Translations under genes and position numbers: made by a program | Assembly (NCBI RefSeq): GCF_018613065.1 | Contig: NZ_JAGGQW010000056.1 | Coordinates: forward strand, 77,421 to 141,420 | Source of the DNA: Bacillus sp. ISL-7 | GTDB lineage: Bacteria; Bacillota; Bacilli; Bacillales_B; DSM-18226 | Direction: 5' to 3' | Length of the DNA stretch: 64,000 bases | Part shown: one piece after another, positions 17,887-26,809 of the stretch | Layout of the letters: each line of letters starts with the position of its first letter | Position numbering within the stretch: position 1 is the first letter of the stretch | The notes under the pieces: generated by a model | Seen by the model: the letters and a program-made list of their open reading frames with translations, nothing else | The model's database searches: none | What the model was told of the DNA's origin: nothing

Positions 17887-18028
17887 TTAATTCTTTTCGA
17901 CAGCATGTCCACCAAACACATTTCTTAATGCTGCTACAACTTTACCTGTAAAGGTGACCTTCTCAAAGGAACGATATCATATGAATAAAGACTTGGCAAT
18001 AACTGGCGTAGCAATTAAATCAAAAGAC
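17887..18028 (-). pseudogene. C-terminal remnant of 6-phosphogluconate dehydrogenase (gnd/gntZ)
   Basis: The minus strand reads IATPVIAKSLF, then a TGA at 17977, then YRSFEKVTFTGKVVAALRNVFGGHAVEKN and a stop at 17887. This is the C terminus of decarboxylating 6-phosphogluconate dehydrogenase (expected ...SLFMRYRS...ALRNEFGGHAV). The rest of the gene is absent, and a CGA or AGA arginine codon has become TGA. Confidence 0.85.
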
Positions 18029-18203
18029 CTTTATTATTTTCCCCTCAAATAGCCCCGATATTTTGTTAGATTTTGTTAAACTATACTTCTTAAGTATGTA
18101 ACAAGAATATATCTATCCGACAAAAATCGTCAAGTAAAATATCTTGAATTAATGATATTTATTTCATCAGTTAAATTTTTCTACAAATAAAATTAACAAA
18201 ACG

Positions 18204-18236
18204 AAACCTCGCTAAAATGTTGTGAGCGAGGTTTTT
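18204..18236 (-). terminator. Terminator of the alcohol dehydrogenase gene
   Basis: Perfect 10-bp stem AAACCTCGCT/AGCGAGGTTT (18204-18213 with 18224-18233), flanked by A/T runs on both sides. Confidence 0.9.
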
Positions 18237-18239
18237 TTC

Positions 18240-19403
18240 TTATTTAGCCAAATGTAAAATCTGTACAACATCAGCTTCATGTAACTTTACAAAATTGCCT
18301 AGTGGTCCTCTTTCTGTTCCCTTTTTAGCCATTTCCTCCAAGTGCTCTTCACCAATACCAGCTTCTTTCAATGTTACCGGCATACCGATGGAGCTAAAGA
18401 ATTGTTCTATTTTCTTGATTCCTGCTAAAGCGGTTTTTTCTAAATTGTTTAAGTCAATTTCTACATCCCAGACTCGATTAGCAAATTGAACAAATCTATT
18501 TACATCATGTTTATACACATGCTTCATCCAGGCTGGGAATACAATCGCCAAACCAGCTCCATGTGCAATATCATAAATGCCGCTGATCTCATGTTCAATA
18601 TCGTGGCTTCCCCAATCACCAACTCTTCCTGTCCCTAACAAATCATTATGTGCAATTGTGCCTGACCACATAATCTCAGCTCTTGCATCGTAATTGGTTG
18701 GGTCCTCGATGACTGTATGTGCATTATTTATAATGGCTCGTAATGCCCCTTCACACAATCGATCTGTTAATTCTACATTCTTTTCATTAGTGAAATATCT
18801 TTCCAAGATATGCGCCATCATATCTGTGATCCCACATGCTGTTTGATAAGATGGTAAGGTGTATGTAAGAACAGGGTTTAGAATGGAAAACTTAGGACGC
18901 ATGGTCGAATGACCCGTCGACCGCTTATACCATCCATCTTCGTTCGTTATAACCGTGCCCGAGCTAGATTCACTTCCCGCTGCAGGTATGGTTAACACTA
19001 CTCCGATCGGCAGACAGTCTTGAACTGTAGATTTCCCTTCAAAGAAATCCCATACATCCCCATCATATTTCGCACCAGCAGCGATCGCTTTGGCCGAATC
19101 AATTACACTTCCTCCACCTACAGCAAGAATAAGGTCAATGTTATGTTCCTTACAAAGGGCAACTCCTTCTCTAACAAGGCTGACTCGAGGGTTCGGCTTT
19201 ACTCCGCCCAATTCAATTATTTCGATGCCCTGTTCAAGTAATGACTGCAGAATCCTATCATATAGTCCGTTGATCTTGATACTACCTCCGCCATAATGCA
19301 AGAGAAGTTTTTTTCCATAAACAACGGCCTCTTGACCTACTAATTGCTCCTGATATTTACCAAATATTAACTTTGTACTGTTTTGAAAAACAAAATCTAT
19401 CAT
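18240..19403 (-). CDS. Iron-containing alcohol dehydrogenase (butanol-dehydrogenase type)
   Basis: 387 aa from an ATG at 19403, with GGGAGGG seven bases upstream. The NAD(P)-binding part has AVGGGSVIDSAKAIAAG. The metal ligands are expected in GITDMMAHILERYF, in HDIEHEISGIYDIAHGAGLAIVFP and in the adjoining VYKHD. It resembles YugJ/YugK and clostridial BdhA enzymes, which reduce butanal and related aldehydes with NAD(P)H. It appears monocistronic with its own terminator. The physiological substrate is unknown. Confidence 0.9.
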   Translation of the reverse strand: MIDFVFQNSTKLIFGKYQEQLVGQEAVVYGKKLLLHYGGGSIKINGLYDRILQSLLEQGIEIIELGGVKPNPRVSLVREGVALCKEHNIDLILAVGGGSVIDSAKAIAAGAKYDGDVWDFFEGKSTVQDCLPIGVVLTIPAAGSESSSGTVITNEDGWYKRSTGHSTMRPKFSILNPVLTYTLPSYQTACGITDMMAHILERYFTNEKNVELTDRLCEGALRAIINNAHTVIEDPTNYDARAEIMWSGTIAHNDLLGTGRVGDWGSHDIEHEISGIYDIAHGAGLAIVFPAWMKHVYKHDVNRFVQFANRVWDVEIDLNNLEKTALAGIKKIEQFFSSIGMPVTLKEAGIGEEHLEEMAKKGTERGPLGNFVKLHEADVVQILHLAK

Positions 19404-19475
19404 GTTTATCCCTCCCACACAATATAGTAAACTTTTAAGAGATTAAAAACAACCGCTTTCATTCCTATTATCAAT

Positions 19476-19487
19476 GGTGCCTGACAC
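19476..19487. repeat. Dispersed element GGTGCCTGACAC, half copy
   Basis: Reverse-oriented single arm of the GTGTCAGGCACC element, just downstream of the methyltransferase gene (minus strand). Confidence 0.8.
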
Positions 19488-19508
19488 TTAAAGAATGCTC
19501 TTATAGTT

Positions 19509-20078
19509 TCAGACACTTTTTTGTTTCTGACAAAAAATCGTCTGTCGTCCATCATGTTCATTTTCCTCATAAAAAAGAACTTTCCAATCACTAAACTCAG
19601 CCAATAATTCTCCAGGTAGCAGTTTATATTGGTCGGATACTCCCTGACTCTCTTTTTTTGGAGACTTATAAAAGGTTTCCATAAAGAAATATCCATTGTC
19701 TTTAACGATTGATTTAACCAGCGGAAATAGTGATCGATCAAGATAATACGTGATGACAATCAAACTAAAAGAACTATTATTCAAATTAAGGTGGGTCATA
19801 TCCGTCAGATCGCACAAACGAGGAAAAATAGCGAGCTTTTGCTTTCCTGCTATTTCCTCGAGATAGTTGACAGCTACATCTGATATATCAATCGCTTGTA
19901 CTTGAAAATTTAATCGTGCCAGAAACAGACTGTTTCCACCAAGCCCACATGCAAGATCGAGCGCAGACCCGCCGGTTAAATAAGGTGACAGGATTGCTAA
20001 TCTCTCATTCGGCATTGGTGCTTCCAATTGATTTATACGTTCTTTATATTTGCTATTCCATTTATTTTTCGGATTCAT
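19509..20078 (-). CDS. Class I SAM-dependent methyltransferase
   Basis: 189 aa. Motif I is visible as ALDLACGLGGNSLFLARLN (about residues 35-53), followed by the acidic SAM-ribose motif AIDISDVAVNYL. It is a TehB/UbiE-like small methyltransferase. The start MNPKNKWNSKYKERINQ with W-x-x-KY is common in TehB-like proteins. The substrate cannot be inferred, and no operon partner is present. Confidence 0.85.
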   Translation of the reverse strand: MNPKNKWNSKYKERINQLEAPMPNERLAILSPYLTGGSALDLACGLGGNSLFLARLNFQVQAIDISDVAVNYLEEIAGKQKLAIFPRLCDLTDMTHLNLNNSSFSLIVITYYLDRSLFPLVKSIVKDNGYFFMETFYKSPKKESQGVSDQYKLLPGELLAEFSDWKVLFYEENEHDGRQTIFCQKQKSV

Positions 20079-20308
20079 TTGGAACTCCTTAACTGTGACT
20101 GTAATAATTCGAGTTAGCAGTGATCAATAAGTCAAAAGTGGATGGTCAAATTTTTTGTTAATTGGATGGTTATTTTTTATATCATAAACCTTAATATAAG
20201 AATCATACATTGAAACTTTAATGAAAAGTCCATAATTTTGGCAAAAAATTATTTATTATTAAATAATTCAGTTTCTTTCGATTATTAATCTTAGTGAGGA
20301 TGAAACAT

Positions 20309-20500
20309 ATGAAGTTTGGTATGGCTCTTATTATTATCATTTTAGTAGCTGCCCTGATTGGTACACTTGCGCTAACAGGAAAACCTGATGAGGACTATAA
20401 AGGTTCAACAAAACAAAACACAGTACGGTTGACGGCTATTTATGTAATTGTCATCTTAGGTGCAATCGGAGGATTGGCTTGGTATATTGCGATGAACTAA
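20309..20500 (+). CDS. Small membrane protein, 63 aa, two transmembrane helices
   Basis: ATG at 20309 with GTGAGGA eight bases upstream; GTG 20294 and ATG 20300 are alternative starts. Helix one is ALIIIILVAALIGTLAL, helix two is AIYVIVILGAIGGLAWYIA, with a polar loop (GKPDEDYKGSTKQN) between. The layout resembles the 78-aa protein at 29070 (helix, polar loop, helix), but identity is low. Unknown function; a hairpin terminator follows. Confidence 0.65.
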   Translation: MKFGMALIIIILVAALIGTLALTGKPDEDYKGSTKQNTVRLTAIYVIVILGAIGGLAWYIAMN

Positions 20501-20513
20501 ACATTTATGAGTA

Positions 20514-20540
20514 TCCCCATAGCTGAAGCTAGGGTTTTTA
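20514..20540 (+). terminator. Terminator of the 63-aa membrane protein gene
   Basis: Stem CCCATAGCT/AGCTAGGG with GA loop, followed by TTTTT. Confidence 0.7.
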
Positions 20541-20627
20541 CGCTGCTTTTTGATAACTTTTCCTTTAATAATGATTAATAAATCTATGGCATTTGCACAT
20601 ATTAACCAAAAAAAGGTGTGATTGCCG

Positions 20628-20909
20628 ATGGATTTTCCCACTATTAAAACGAATTTTTGGGATGCAATATTTGCAATTCCAATCATTATACTGTTAACTC
20701 AACTAATTAAGGTTTTTTTCAAAATACCGAAATGGTTTGTACCGACGATTGCACTTATTTTTGGCCTGGGAATCTCAATTTTTATTAGTCACAAGCACAA
20801 CACCCTTGGCGGAATATTTATGGGTTGGTTTTATGGATATGCAGCGATCGGAACATATGCTTCATTAAAAACAAATATTATTGCTTTCAGAAATAAACAA
20901 AGGAAATAG
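20628..20909 (+). CDS. Small membrane protein, 93 aa, holin-like topology
   Basis: ATG at 20628 with AAGGTG nine bases upstream. Three hydrophobic stretches are visible (AIFAIPIIILLTQLIKVFF; WFVPTIALIFGLGISIFI; GGIFMGWFYGYAAIGTYA) with a positively charged tail (FRNKQRK). This size and topology is shared by phage holins, but no lysin or phage genes are nearby, so only a membrane protein of unknown role can be claimed. Confidence 0.65.
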   Translation: MDFPTIKTNFWDAIFAIPIIILLTQLIKVFFKIPKWFVPTIALIFGLGISIFISHKHNTLGGIFMGWFYGYAAIGTYASLKTNIIAFRNKQRK

Positions 20910-21090
20910 TAAAATCGCTTATCTCACCATTAAAAAAGCACTTTAGGCTTCTCCCACTTCAATTATTATCTTTCTCCATTTCTCATGACATCTTTAGGCC
21001 TTAATGAAACAAGCACATTAATACTAAAAAAGTGCACTATAAAGTATAATAATGTATGTAAATTAGACATCTAAAGAAGGAGCATCTTTC

Positions 21091-21771
21091 ATGGGTTTTA
21101 TTGTTTATTTTGTTCTAATTATGATCATTCCACTATTAGTGCAAATGTACTTGAGAAATACTTATTCTAAATTTTTAAAAGTAGGAGCTTCCTCGGGTTT
21201 AACTGGAGCCCAGGCGGCTAGAAGAATCTTGGATCAAAATGGTTTGTATGATGTGTCAGTCGAACAAGTGTCTGGTCATTTATCAGATCACTATGATCCA
21301 AAAAGTAGAAGTGTTAGACTTTCCTCCACTAATTACAATGGTACTTCGATTGCATCGATTTCAGTTGCGATTCACGAGGTGGGTCACTGTTTACAGCAAA
21401 GGGACCGATATGTACCTTTACGCGTGAGACATGCATTAGTGCCTGTGGCTAATATCGGCTCTAATTTTTCATTTATCTTAATTTTAATAGGGTTACTTCT
21501 TTCTTCAGCCAATCTTTTATTACTAGGAATCATCGCAATGGCTGCGGCCGTGCTATTTCAGGTTATTACATTACCGGTGGAATTCAATGCAAGTTCAAGA
21601 GCACTGAATGTAATGATTGGTTCTGGTTTGATTAGAAATGAAGAAGAGTATCGGGCGAGGAAAGTACTAAATGCTGCGGCATTAACATATGTGGCTGCGA
21701 CTGTAGTAGCTGTAGCTGAATTACTTCGTTTTGTTCTAATGTTTACAGGTATGCGGAATGATGAGGACTAA
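21091..21771 (+). CDS. yugP: Zinc metallopeptidase, YugP family
   Basis: 226 aa with AAGGAGC before the ATG. One N-terminal membrane helix and two or three C-terminal ones flank the catalytic segment. The zinc motif HEVGH lies at H95-H99 (SVAIHEVGHCLQQRD), and a later VEFNASSRAL segment supplies the third ligand region. YugP proteins are predicted integral-membrane neutral zinc proteases of unknown target. Two hairpins follow the gene; it appears to be transcribed alone. Confidence 0.9.
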   Translation: MGFIVYFVLIMIIPLLVQMYLRNTYSKFLKVGASSGLTGAQAARRILDQNGLYDVSVEQVSGHLSDHYDPKSRSVRLSSTNYNGTSIASISVAIHEVGHCLQQRDRYVPLRVRHALVPVANIGSNFSFILILIGLLLSSANLLLLGIIAMAAAVLFQVITLPVEFNASSRALNVMIGSGLIRNEEEYRARKVLNAAALTYVAATVVAVAELLRFVLMFTGMRNDED

Positions 21772-21859
21772 TAAGATAATTGATGTTGTGGATAGTCCTA
21801 GTAAATTTTAATCAAGCTTATAGTATCGCTTGTCCTATCTCTTGCATACAATATACTAA

Positions 21860-21917
21860 GACGAAAGGAAGCACCTTTCGTCACCTTAGATTGACTATTT
21901 TTAGTCAGTCTTTTTTT
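21860..21917 (+). terminator. Two consecutive hairpins after yugP
   Basis: GACGAAAGG/CCTTTCGTC (21860-21882), then GATTGACT/AGTCAGTC (21889-21910) followed by seven T. The second is the likely terminator. The remaining gap to 22171 is AT-rich with nothing recognised. Confidence 0.8.
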
Positions 21918-22171
21918 AGGTCTGCTACCCCAAAAAAATAAATGATTTTTTTTCTAAGCCTAAAAAGAGTTAGTTTACATAATATTATTACAGTAATCAT
22001 GAATTGAATATTTCTAGCCAACACAATTTTTATATATATACCCATCTGATAATATTACCTATTGCATTTTAAAATGTATAAGTGTTGCTTTTATAGGTTT
22101 TTTATGCAATATGTTATACTGTGCAGTATACCTGCGTAACAAAGCAAGATTGCATTGTAGGAGTGTGTTAT

Positions 22172-22951
22172 ATGAATTACAAGGTTGTCATCTTAGATAT
22201 TGACGGAACGATCGTCCCGCATGGAAAAACGCTAAGTCCTGCCACAAAGGATGCGATTCAGCGGTTACGAGAGAAAAAAATAAACGTGGTTATAGCAACG
22301 GGGAGAGCTCCCTATTTTTCAGAGTCCATCCTTTCGGAAACTGGGGTAGACTCGATGGTCTTTTTTAATGGATCGTATGCCTATCATGAAGGAAAAGAAA
22401 TATACAAGAATGCGATTGAAAAACATGTTTTAGAGAGAGTACATCTTTTGTCCAATGATTATCAACATCCACTGACTTTTTTGGGAGTTACGAGCTTTAA
22501 AGCTACCGATCTAAGCCATCCATTCGTCGTGGAAGCGTACCAACATGATCCGTGGAAGCCCGAACTTGCCCCACCTCAATTTTGGACAGAACAGGATATT
22601 TATCAAATGTTCCTTCATTGTGACGTGGAGGAAGAGGCTTCTTATCAAACAAAGATTCCGGAATTAGATTTCAGAAGATGGAGTTCAGGAGCAAGAACCT
22701 GTGACGTGAATTTGTCCAATTCCAATAAAGCAGTTGGTTTGACTAAATTGTTGGAAAGGTTCGGCATTGCACCTGATGAAGCTGTTGCCTTTGGCGATGG
22801 TTTAAATGATATGGAAATGCTGTCATTGGTCGGAATGGGAGTAGCCATGGGAAATGCTCGTGATGAATTGAAACAAGTAGCCGATATGGTCACACTCTCC
22901 GCAGAAGAAGACGGAGTTCGCTACGGATTAAAGCGCCTCGGTTTAATTTAA
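22172..22951 (+). CDS. Cof-type HAD-superfamily hydrolase (sugar-phosphate phosphatase type)
   Basis: 259 aa from an ATG at 22172 (GGAG ten bases upstream); the longer frame from 22121 lacks an RBS. HAD motif I is VVILDIDGTIVP (Asp nucleophiles), motif II is VIATGRAP, and motif IV is AFGDGLNDMEMLSLVG. A C2-type cap lies between. Cof phosphatases hydrolyse sugar phosphates, FMN or PLP with broad specificity. A second Cof-type paralogue lies at 54220-55062. Confidence 0.88.
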   Translation: MNYKVVILDIDGTIVPHGKTLSPATKDAIQRLREKKINVVIATGRAPYFSESILSETGVDSMVFFNGSYAYHEGKEIYKNAIEKHVLERVHLLSNDYQHPLTFLGVTSFKATDLSHPFVVEAYQHDPWKPELAPPQFWTEQDIYQMFLHCDVEEEASYQTKIPELDFRRWSSGARTCDVNLSNSNKAVGLTKLLERFGIAPDEAVAFGDGLNDMEMLSLVGMGVAMGNARDELKQVADMVTLSAEEDGVRYGLKRLGLI

Positions 22952-22968
22952 TCGTCGTGTTTTTAAAA

Positions 22969-22997
22969 AATGGCTCAGTTCACTGTTCTGAGCCATT
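22969..22997 (+). terminator. Terminator of the HAD gene
   Basis: Perfect stem AATGGCTCAG/CTGAGCCATT with a 9-nt loop, followed by CCTTATTTT. Confidence 0.85.
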
Positions 22998-23123
22998 CCT
23001 TATTTTAATCTTTTAAAGCTTAATGAACTAAAGCTCTTGCACTCTTATGTTGAAGAAGGATTTTTCATTGTGTATCGTACCAAGTAATGATCATATTAGG
23101 TTAAATCTAGTTGTCTATTTACT

Positions 23124-23939
23124 TTAGAGGCTAGGTTTAGTACCGATGATCACCGTGGCGTCCAATTCATCATTTCTGGCTACTTTAGGGATAAGCCCCA
23201 TACTAGAAAAAATTTCAAAGGTTTGGTATGCCTGCTGTTCGCTCGTTTCTAACAAAAGGTGCCCTCCCGGAGCTAACCAGAGAGGTGCCTCTTTCGCTAC
23301 CATACGCTGTAGGTCAAGTCCGTCCTTCCCTCCGTCAAGGGCCAGTTTTGGTTCATACAGGCGAGCCTCCCGGGGAAGCAGCTTGATCGCCTCGGTAGGT
23401 ACGTAAGGAGCATTAGCAACTACGATGTTCACACGGCCTTGAAGGGAGTGGGGTAGGGCTGTAAACAAGTCCCCTTGAAAAACGTGGCCACCAAAAGCTG
23501 TTATGTTGCCGCCAGCACAGCTTACTGCAGCGGGGTCGAGGTCAACAGAGTACAAGGCTACCCGTCCTAAAGTTGCTGCAAGAGCTGCACCTACAGCTCC
23601 TGACCCGCAACACATATCAACAACGATATCCCCTAAACAAGTTAGGGTTTCTGCCTGACGGACAAGAAACTCTGTTCGTTTGCGAGGCACGAAGACCTCA
23701 GAGTCTATCTTTATCCTCAGACCACAGAACTCTGTGTACCCAATGACGTGTTCAAGAGGTATCCCCTCGGTTCGCATTTCGACCATTTTCATAAGGTCAT
23801 CCAATGTCGGTGCTTCAGATATAAGTAGCAGTGCCTCTTCTTCTGCAAAAACACTACCAGAAGTCCGAAGCTTATGGATGATAATTTCTTCAGTTTGGTC
23901 ATCCATATAAAATTTAATTTGCTTTACTATTGATACCAC
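23124..23939 (-). CDS. Putative protein N5-glutamine methyltransferase (PrmC/HemK-related)
   Basis: 271 aa as drawn from a GTG at 23939; an ATG at 23906 is an alternative start. The SAM motif I is VVDMCCGSGAVGAAL. The catalytic motif, NPPY in PrmC, reads NAPYVPTEA, the variant typical of the PrmC-related subfamily. It is followed by EPKLALDGGKDGLD as in PrmC. True PrmC methylates the GGQ glutamine of release factors; this subfamily's target is not established. The region carries more GC than its neighbours. Confidence 0.8.
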   Translation of the reverse strand: MVSIVKQIKFYMDDQTEEIIIHKLRTSGSVFAEEEALLLISEAPTLDDLMKMVEMRTEGIPLEHVIGYTEFCGLRIKIDSEVFVPRKRTEFLVRQAETLTCLGDIVVDMCCGSGAVGAALAATLGRVALYSVDLDPAAVSCAGGNITAFGGHVFQGDLFTALPHSLQGRVNIVVANAPYVPTEAIKLLPREARLYEPKLALDGGKDGLDLQRMVAKEAPLWLAPGGHLLLETSEQQAYQTFEIFSSMGLIPKVARNDELDATVIIGTKPSL

Positions 23940-23968
23940 CCAATCTTTCCTTATAAGTTGGCTTTTAT

Positions 23969-24103
23969 TTATTCCTTTAAATTCGCAAGAATCTGGAAAA
24001 TCTGTCCTCTATGATGTGATTCGTGTTCAATGAGATGGTAGATAATCCACTCAGGTGTTACATCGTATTGATTATGAATCCTCGGTTTACATTTTTCTCC
24101 TCT
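23969..24103 (-). pseudogene. C-terminal remnant of a DinB-family protein
   Basis: The minus strand reads WIIYHLIEHESHHRGQIFQILANLKE and then a stop at 23969, the last helix and metal-binding HxxxH region of DinB/YfiT-like proteins. An in-frame stop lies immediately upstream at about 24104, and no N-terminal part is found. Confidence 0.7.
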
Positions 24104-24187
24104 CTTTTAATTCATATATTCTCTGTGAAAGTTAATGTTCCTTCTTAAACTAACGGAACAAGGCTTAAGTTTCACAATCTATTAATA

Positions 24188-24229
24188 AAAAATAACCATC
24201 AAATTAACTTACAATTTGATGGTCATTTT
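24188..24229. terminator. Bidirectional terminator
   Basis: Stem AAATAACCATCAAATT/AATTTGATGGTCATTTT (one mismatch) around AACTTAC. It is likely shared by the aldo/keto reductase locus and the DinB remnant. Confidence 0.75.
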
Positions 24230-24329
24230 ACATTACATTTTTAATGTTTTATGAGAGTTAACTGAACCTGTTATGGATTTACACCTTTCTTTCCACCTAT
24301 GCTACTCCCAAATATCTACCTTTTTCTAA

Positions 24330-25316
24330 TTACAAATTAACGCCTTTCATACCAGCTTCATGGTAACGTTCTCCGGCTGCAACACCCCGAGGAGCAACTT
24401 CGTTTATACGTGCTAAGTCAGTTTCTGTTAATGATACATCAAGTGCACCAACATTTTCCTCTAAGTATTGGACTCTCTTCGTGCCTGGGATTGGAACAAT
24501 GTCATTTCCTTGAGCTAGCAGCCAGGCAAGGGCAAGCTGGGAAGGCTGGCTGGCTTTTTCCCGTGCTATTTCGTTAATTTTATTGACCAGTTCCAAATTT
24601 TTCTGGAAGTTTTCTCCTTGGAATCGAGGAGAAAAGCGGCGATAATCATCGGCTGCTAAGTCTTCAAATTTCTGAATCTGCCCTGTTAGAAATCCTCTTC
24701 CTAATGGACTGTAAGGGACAAAACCGATTCCCAGTTCCCGGCAAGTGGGCAGAATATCATCTTCGACGTCACGGCTCCAAAGGGAATACTCGGTCTGAAC
24801 AGCGGTAATCGGATGAATAGCAAATGCACGTCTAATAGTTTGGGCGGCTGCTTCTGACATACCTAAAAAGCGCACTTTCCCTTCCCTAACTAAATCCGCC
24901 ATGGCGCCGATTGTTTCTTCAATTGGTGTGTTTGGGTCGACTCGATGTTGGTAGAATAGATCGATATGATCCACACCTAAGCGGCGAAGGCTAGCTTCAC
25001 AGGCTTCTTTGACATATTCAGGGCGGCCATTTATTCCCAGAAAAGCTCCATCTTCAGATCTTACATTTCCAAATTTAGTGGCAACAACCACTTGATTCCG
25101 ACGACCTTTAATTGCCCGTCCGAGTAATTCTTCATTTTTACCTACGCCATACATATCAGCTGTGTCGAGAAGCGTAATCCCCATTTCAATGGCACAATGG
25201 ATTGTTTTAATAGACTCGTCGTCATCTCTCCCACTGTAAAAATCCGACATCCCCATACAGCCTAGTCCAAGCGCCGATACTTCCAGCCCAGTTTTACCTA
25301 ATATTCTTTTTTGCAT
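24330..25316 (-). CDS. Aldo/keto reductase
   Basis: 328 aa from an ATG at 25316, with AAGGAAGG upstream. The typical AKR elements are visible: [12 protein letters not shown] at the start, the catalytic Asp/Tyr pair in [20 protein letters not shown], Lys in VVATKFG, His in DLFYQHRVD, and the cofactor-binding C-terminal region [14 protein letters not shown]. Such enzymes (AKR13/YakC-like) reduce aldehydes or ketones with NADPH. The physiological substrate is unknown. Confidence 0.9.
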   Translation of the reverse strand: MQKRILGKTGLEVSALGLGCMGMSDFYSGRDDDESIKTIHCAIEMGITLLDTADMYGVGKNEELLGRAIKGRRNQVVVATKFGNVRSEDGAFLGINGRPEYVKEACEASLRRLGVDHIDLFYQHRVDPNTPIEETIGAMADLVREGKVRFLGMSEAAAQTIRRAFAIHPITAVQTEYSLWSRDVEDDILPTCRELGIGFVPYSPLGRGFLTGQIQKFEDLAADDYRRFSPRFQGENFQKNLELVNKINEIAREKASQPSQLALAWLLAQGNDIVPIPGTKRVQYLEENVGALDVSLTETDLARINEVAPRGVAAGERYHEAGMKGVNL

Positions 25317-25414
25317 TCCAACACACCTTCCTTCATGTCGTTCCGTATTAAGAACATTATAATACGCCAATTACATTGAGTAAATGAGTTAAAGATACTA
25401 GTGAATATAGAAAA

Positions 25415-25571
25415 GTGGCTCTATTATACCTATACCCGATAAACTAACTGACTTCGGTAAAATAAACTGGCTCTTTCTTACTCTATCCCGATAAATTATC
25501 TAACTTCGGTGAGATAAAGCACCTCTTTCTTACCCTAACCCAATAAATTATCTGACATCAGTAGTATAGAG
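25415..25571. repeat. Tandem repeat, three units of about 52 bp
   Basis: Units begin near 25415, 25467 and 25519. Each reads about CTGGCTCTTTCTTACTCTAT, then CCCGATAAATTATCTGACTT, then CGGTGAGATAAA, with increasing divergence in the third. It lies in the gap upstream of the aldo/keto reductase and downstream of the cysteine desulfurase gene. Confidence 0.8.
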
Positions 25572-25622
25572 CGATTCTAAAAGCTTATGTAAAGATAGGA
25601 ACCTTTAATCCCAGAGAAAAAA

Positions 25623-25644
25623 GACTAACTGCCAATAGTTAGTC
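25623..25644 (-). terminator. Terminator of the cysteine desulfurase gene
   Basis: Perfect stem GACTAACT/AGTTAGTC with a 6-nt loop, followed on the minus strand by TTTTTTC. Confidence 0.85.
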
Positions 25645-25658
25645 CCTGACCGAAGAAA

Positions 25659-26774
25659 TTAATAGATTCTTTTTAACGATTCCATCACTTGATCTATCTC
25701 ATCTTTCGCCGTATATCGGCCTAAGCTAAAGCGGATCGCACCCATGCCCACCTCTTTAGGAACATCCATCTCTTTTAATACCGGAGATAATTCAATGCTG
25801 CCGGCATGACAGGCTGATCCAGTTGAAGCCGCTAAATATGGGATGGCTGACAACAAGTCTTGACCAATTTTTCTTACAAAACTTACATTTAAAGTATTGG
25901 GCAGACGTTCCTCTGGGTGTCCATTCAATACTACCTGGTCTCCAAATGCATCCTGTAATTGCTGCCAAAAATAGTCGGTCAAATCTTTTATGCCACGATT
26001 CCCTTCCTGTTGTTTAGCAATTTCACAAGCCGTTCCTAATCCCACTGCTAGTAAAGTATTTTCTGTGCCAGCACGCAGGCCAAACTCATGCCCAGCCCCA
26101 TGTATGAGTGGTTCCAATTCGATTCCCTCTCGTATAAAGAGTGCTCCAATTCCTTTCGGAGCATAGAGTTTATGGCCGGCAATCGTGAGCATATCTACCT
26201 TCAAATCATTCACATTTACCGGGACTTTTCCAACCGATTGAGAAGCATCCGTATGAAAAGCTATCCCATGCTCTTTAGCTATATCACCGATCGCTTGGAT
26301 TGGCTGTAAGGTACCTGTTTCATTATTGGAATGCATAAACGAAATCAGGATCGTTTCCTTGGTAATCGCCTTTTCTATTTCTTCTAGTGTAACTTTCCCG
26401 GTCCCATCCACGTCTACATATGTGACCTTTGCCCCAATTTGTTCGAGGAATTTGCAAGGATTCATAATTGCAGGATGTTCAATTTTAGAAGTAATGATAT
26501 GGTTTCCTTTATGCCGATTTTTAAAATAAAAACCTTTTAATGCAAGGTTATTGGCTTCGCTGCCCCCACTTGTGAAAATAATTTCTCTAGGGGAACATCC
26601 AATTAACTCAGCAACCTGTTTTCGGGCACTATGTAATAATTCTTTTACAGGTCTCCCCGCCCAATGTAAGGCGGATGGATTCCCATAAAAATCATCTAGC
26701 AACGGTTTCATGGCCTCTACTACTTCAGGAGCCATAGGTGTGCTGGCATTGTAATCAAGATAAATTTTTTCCAT
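25659..26774 (-). CDS. Cysteine desulfurase, NifS/IscS family
   Basis: 371 aa. A PLP enzyme that takes sulfur from L-cysteine to form an enzyme persulfide. Visible elements are IYLDYNASTPM at the N terminus, TSGGSEANNLALKG, H100 (KIEHPAI), D176 (HTDASQSVGKV), PLP lysine K202 (AGHKLYAPKG) and persulfide C322 (ASTGSACHAGSIELS). It resembles the short NifS-type desulfurases of Bacillus, which serve specific pathways (Fe-S, thiamine, NAD or tRNA thiolation). No acceptor protein is adjacent, so the pathway is open. It starts 36 bases after the next gene's stop, so they probably form an operon. Confidence 0.9.
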   Translation of the reverse strand: MEKIYLDYNASTPMAPEVVEAMKPLLDDFYGNPSALHWAGRPVKELLHSARKQVAELIGCSPREIIFTSGGSEANNLALKGFYFKNRHKGNHIITSKIEHPAIMNPCKFLEQIGAKVTYVDVDGTGKVTLEEIEKAITKETILISFMHSNNETGTLQPIQAIGDIAKEHGIAFHTDASQSVGKVPVNVNDLKVDMLTIAGHKLYAPKGIGALFIREGIELEPLIHGAGHEFGLRAGTENTLLAVGLGTACEIAKQQEGNRGIKDLTDYFWQQLQDAFGDQVVLNGHPEERLPNTLNVSFVRKIGQDLLSAIPYLAASTGSACHAGSIELSPVLKEMDVPKEVGMGAIRFSLGRYTAKDEIDQVMESLKRIY

Positions 26775-26809
26775 CGATTGATTCCTTCCCTTCCACTATA
26801 AACCGATGA

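Noticed and set aside
17977..17979. In-frame TGA in the gnd fragment as selenocysteine
   Set aside because: It replaces an Arg codon in a gene that has lost its N-terminal part.
20628..20909. Phage holin
   Set aside because: The topology fits, but no lysin, phage structural or integrase genes are near.
22121..22171. N-terminal extension of the HAD hydrolase
   Set aside because: No RBS before 22121; the start at 22172 has GGAG and matches the family's usual N terminus.
25415..25571. CRISPR-like array
   Set aside because: Units are contiguous and diverge along their whole length; there are no constant repeats with unique spacers and no cas genes.
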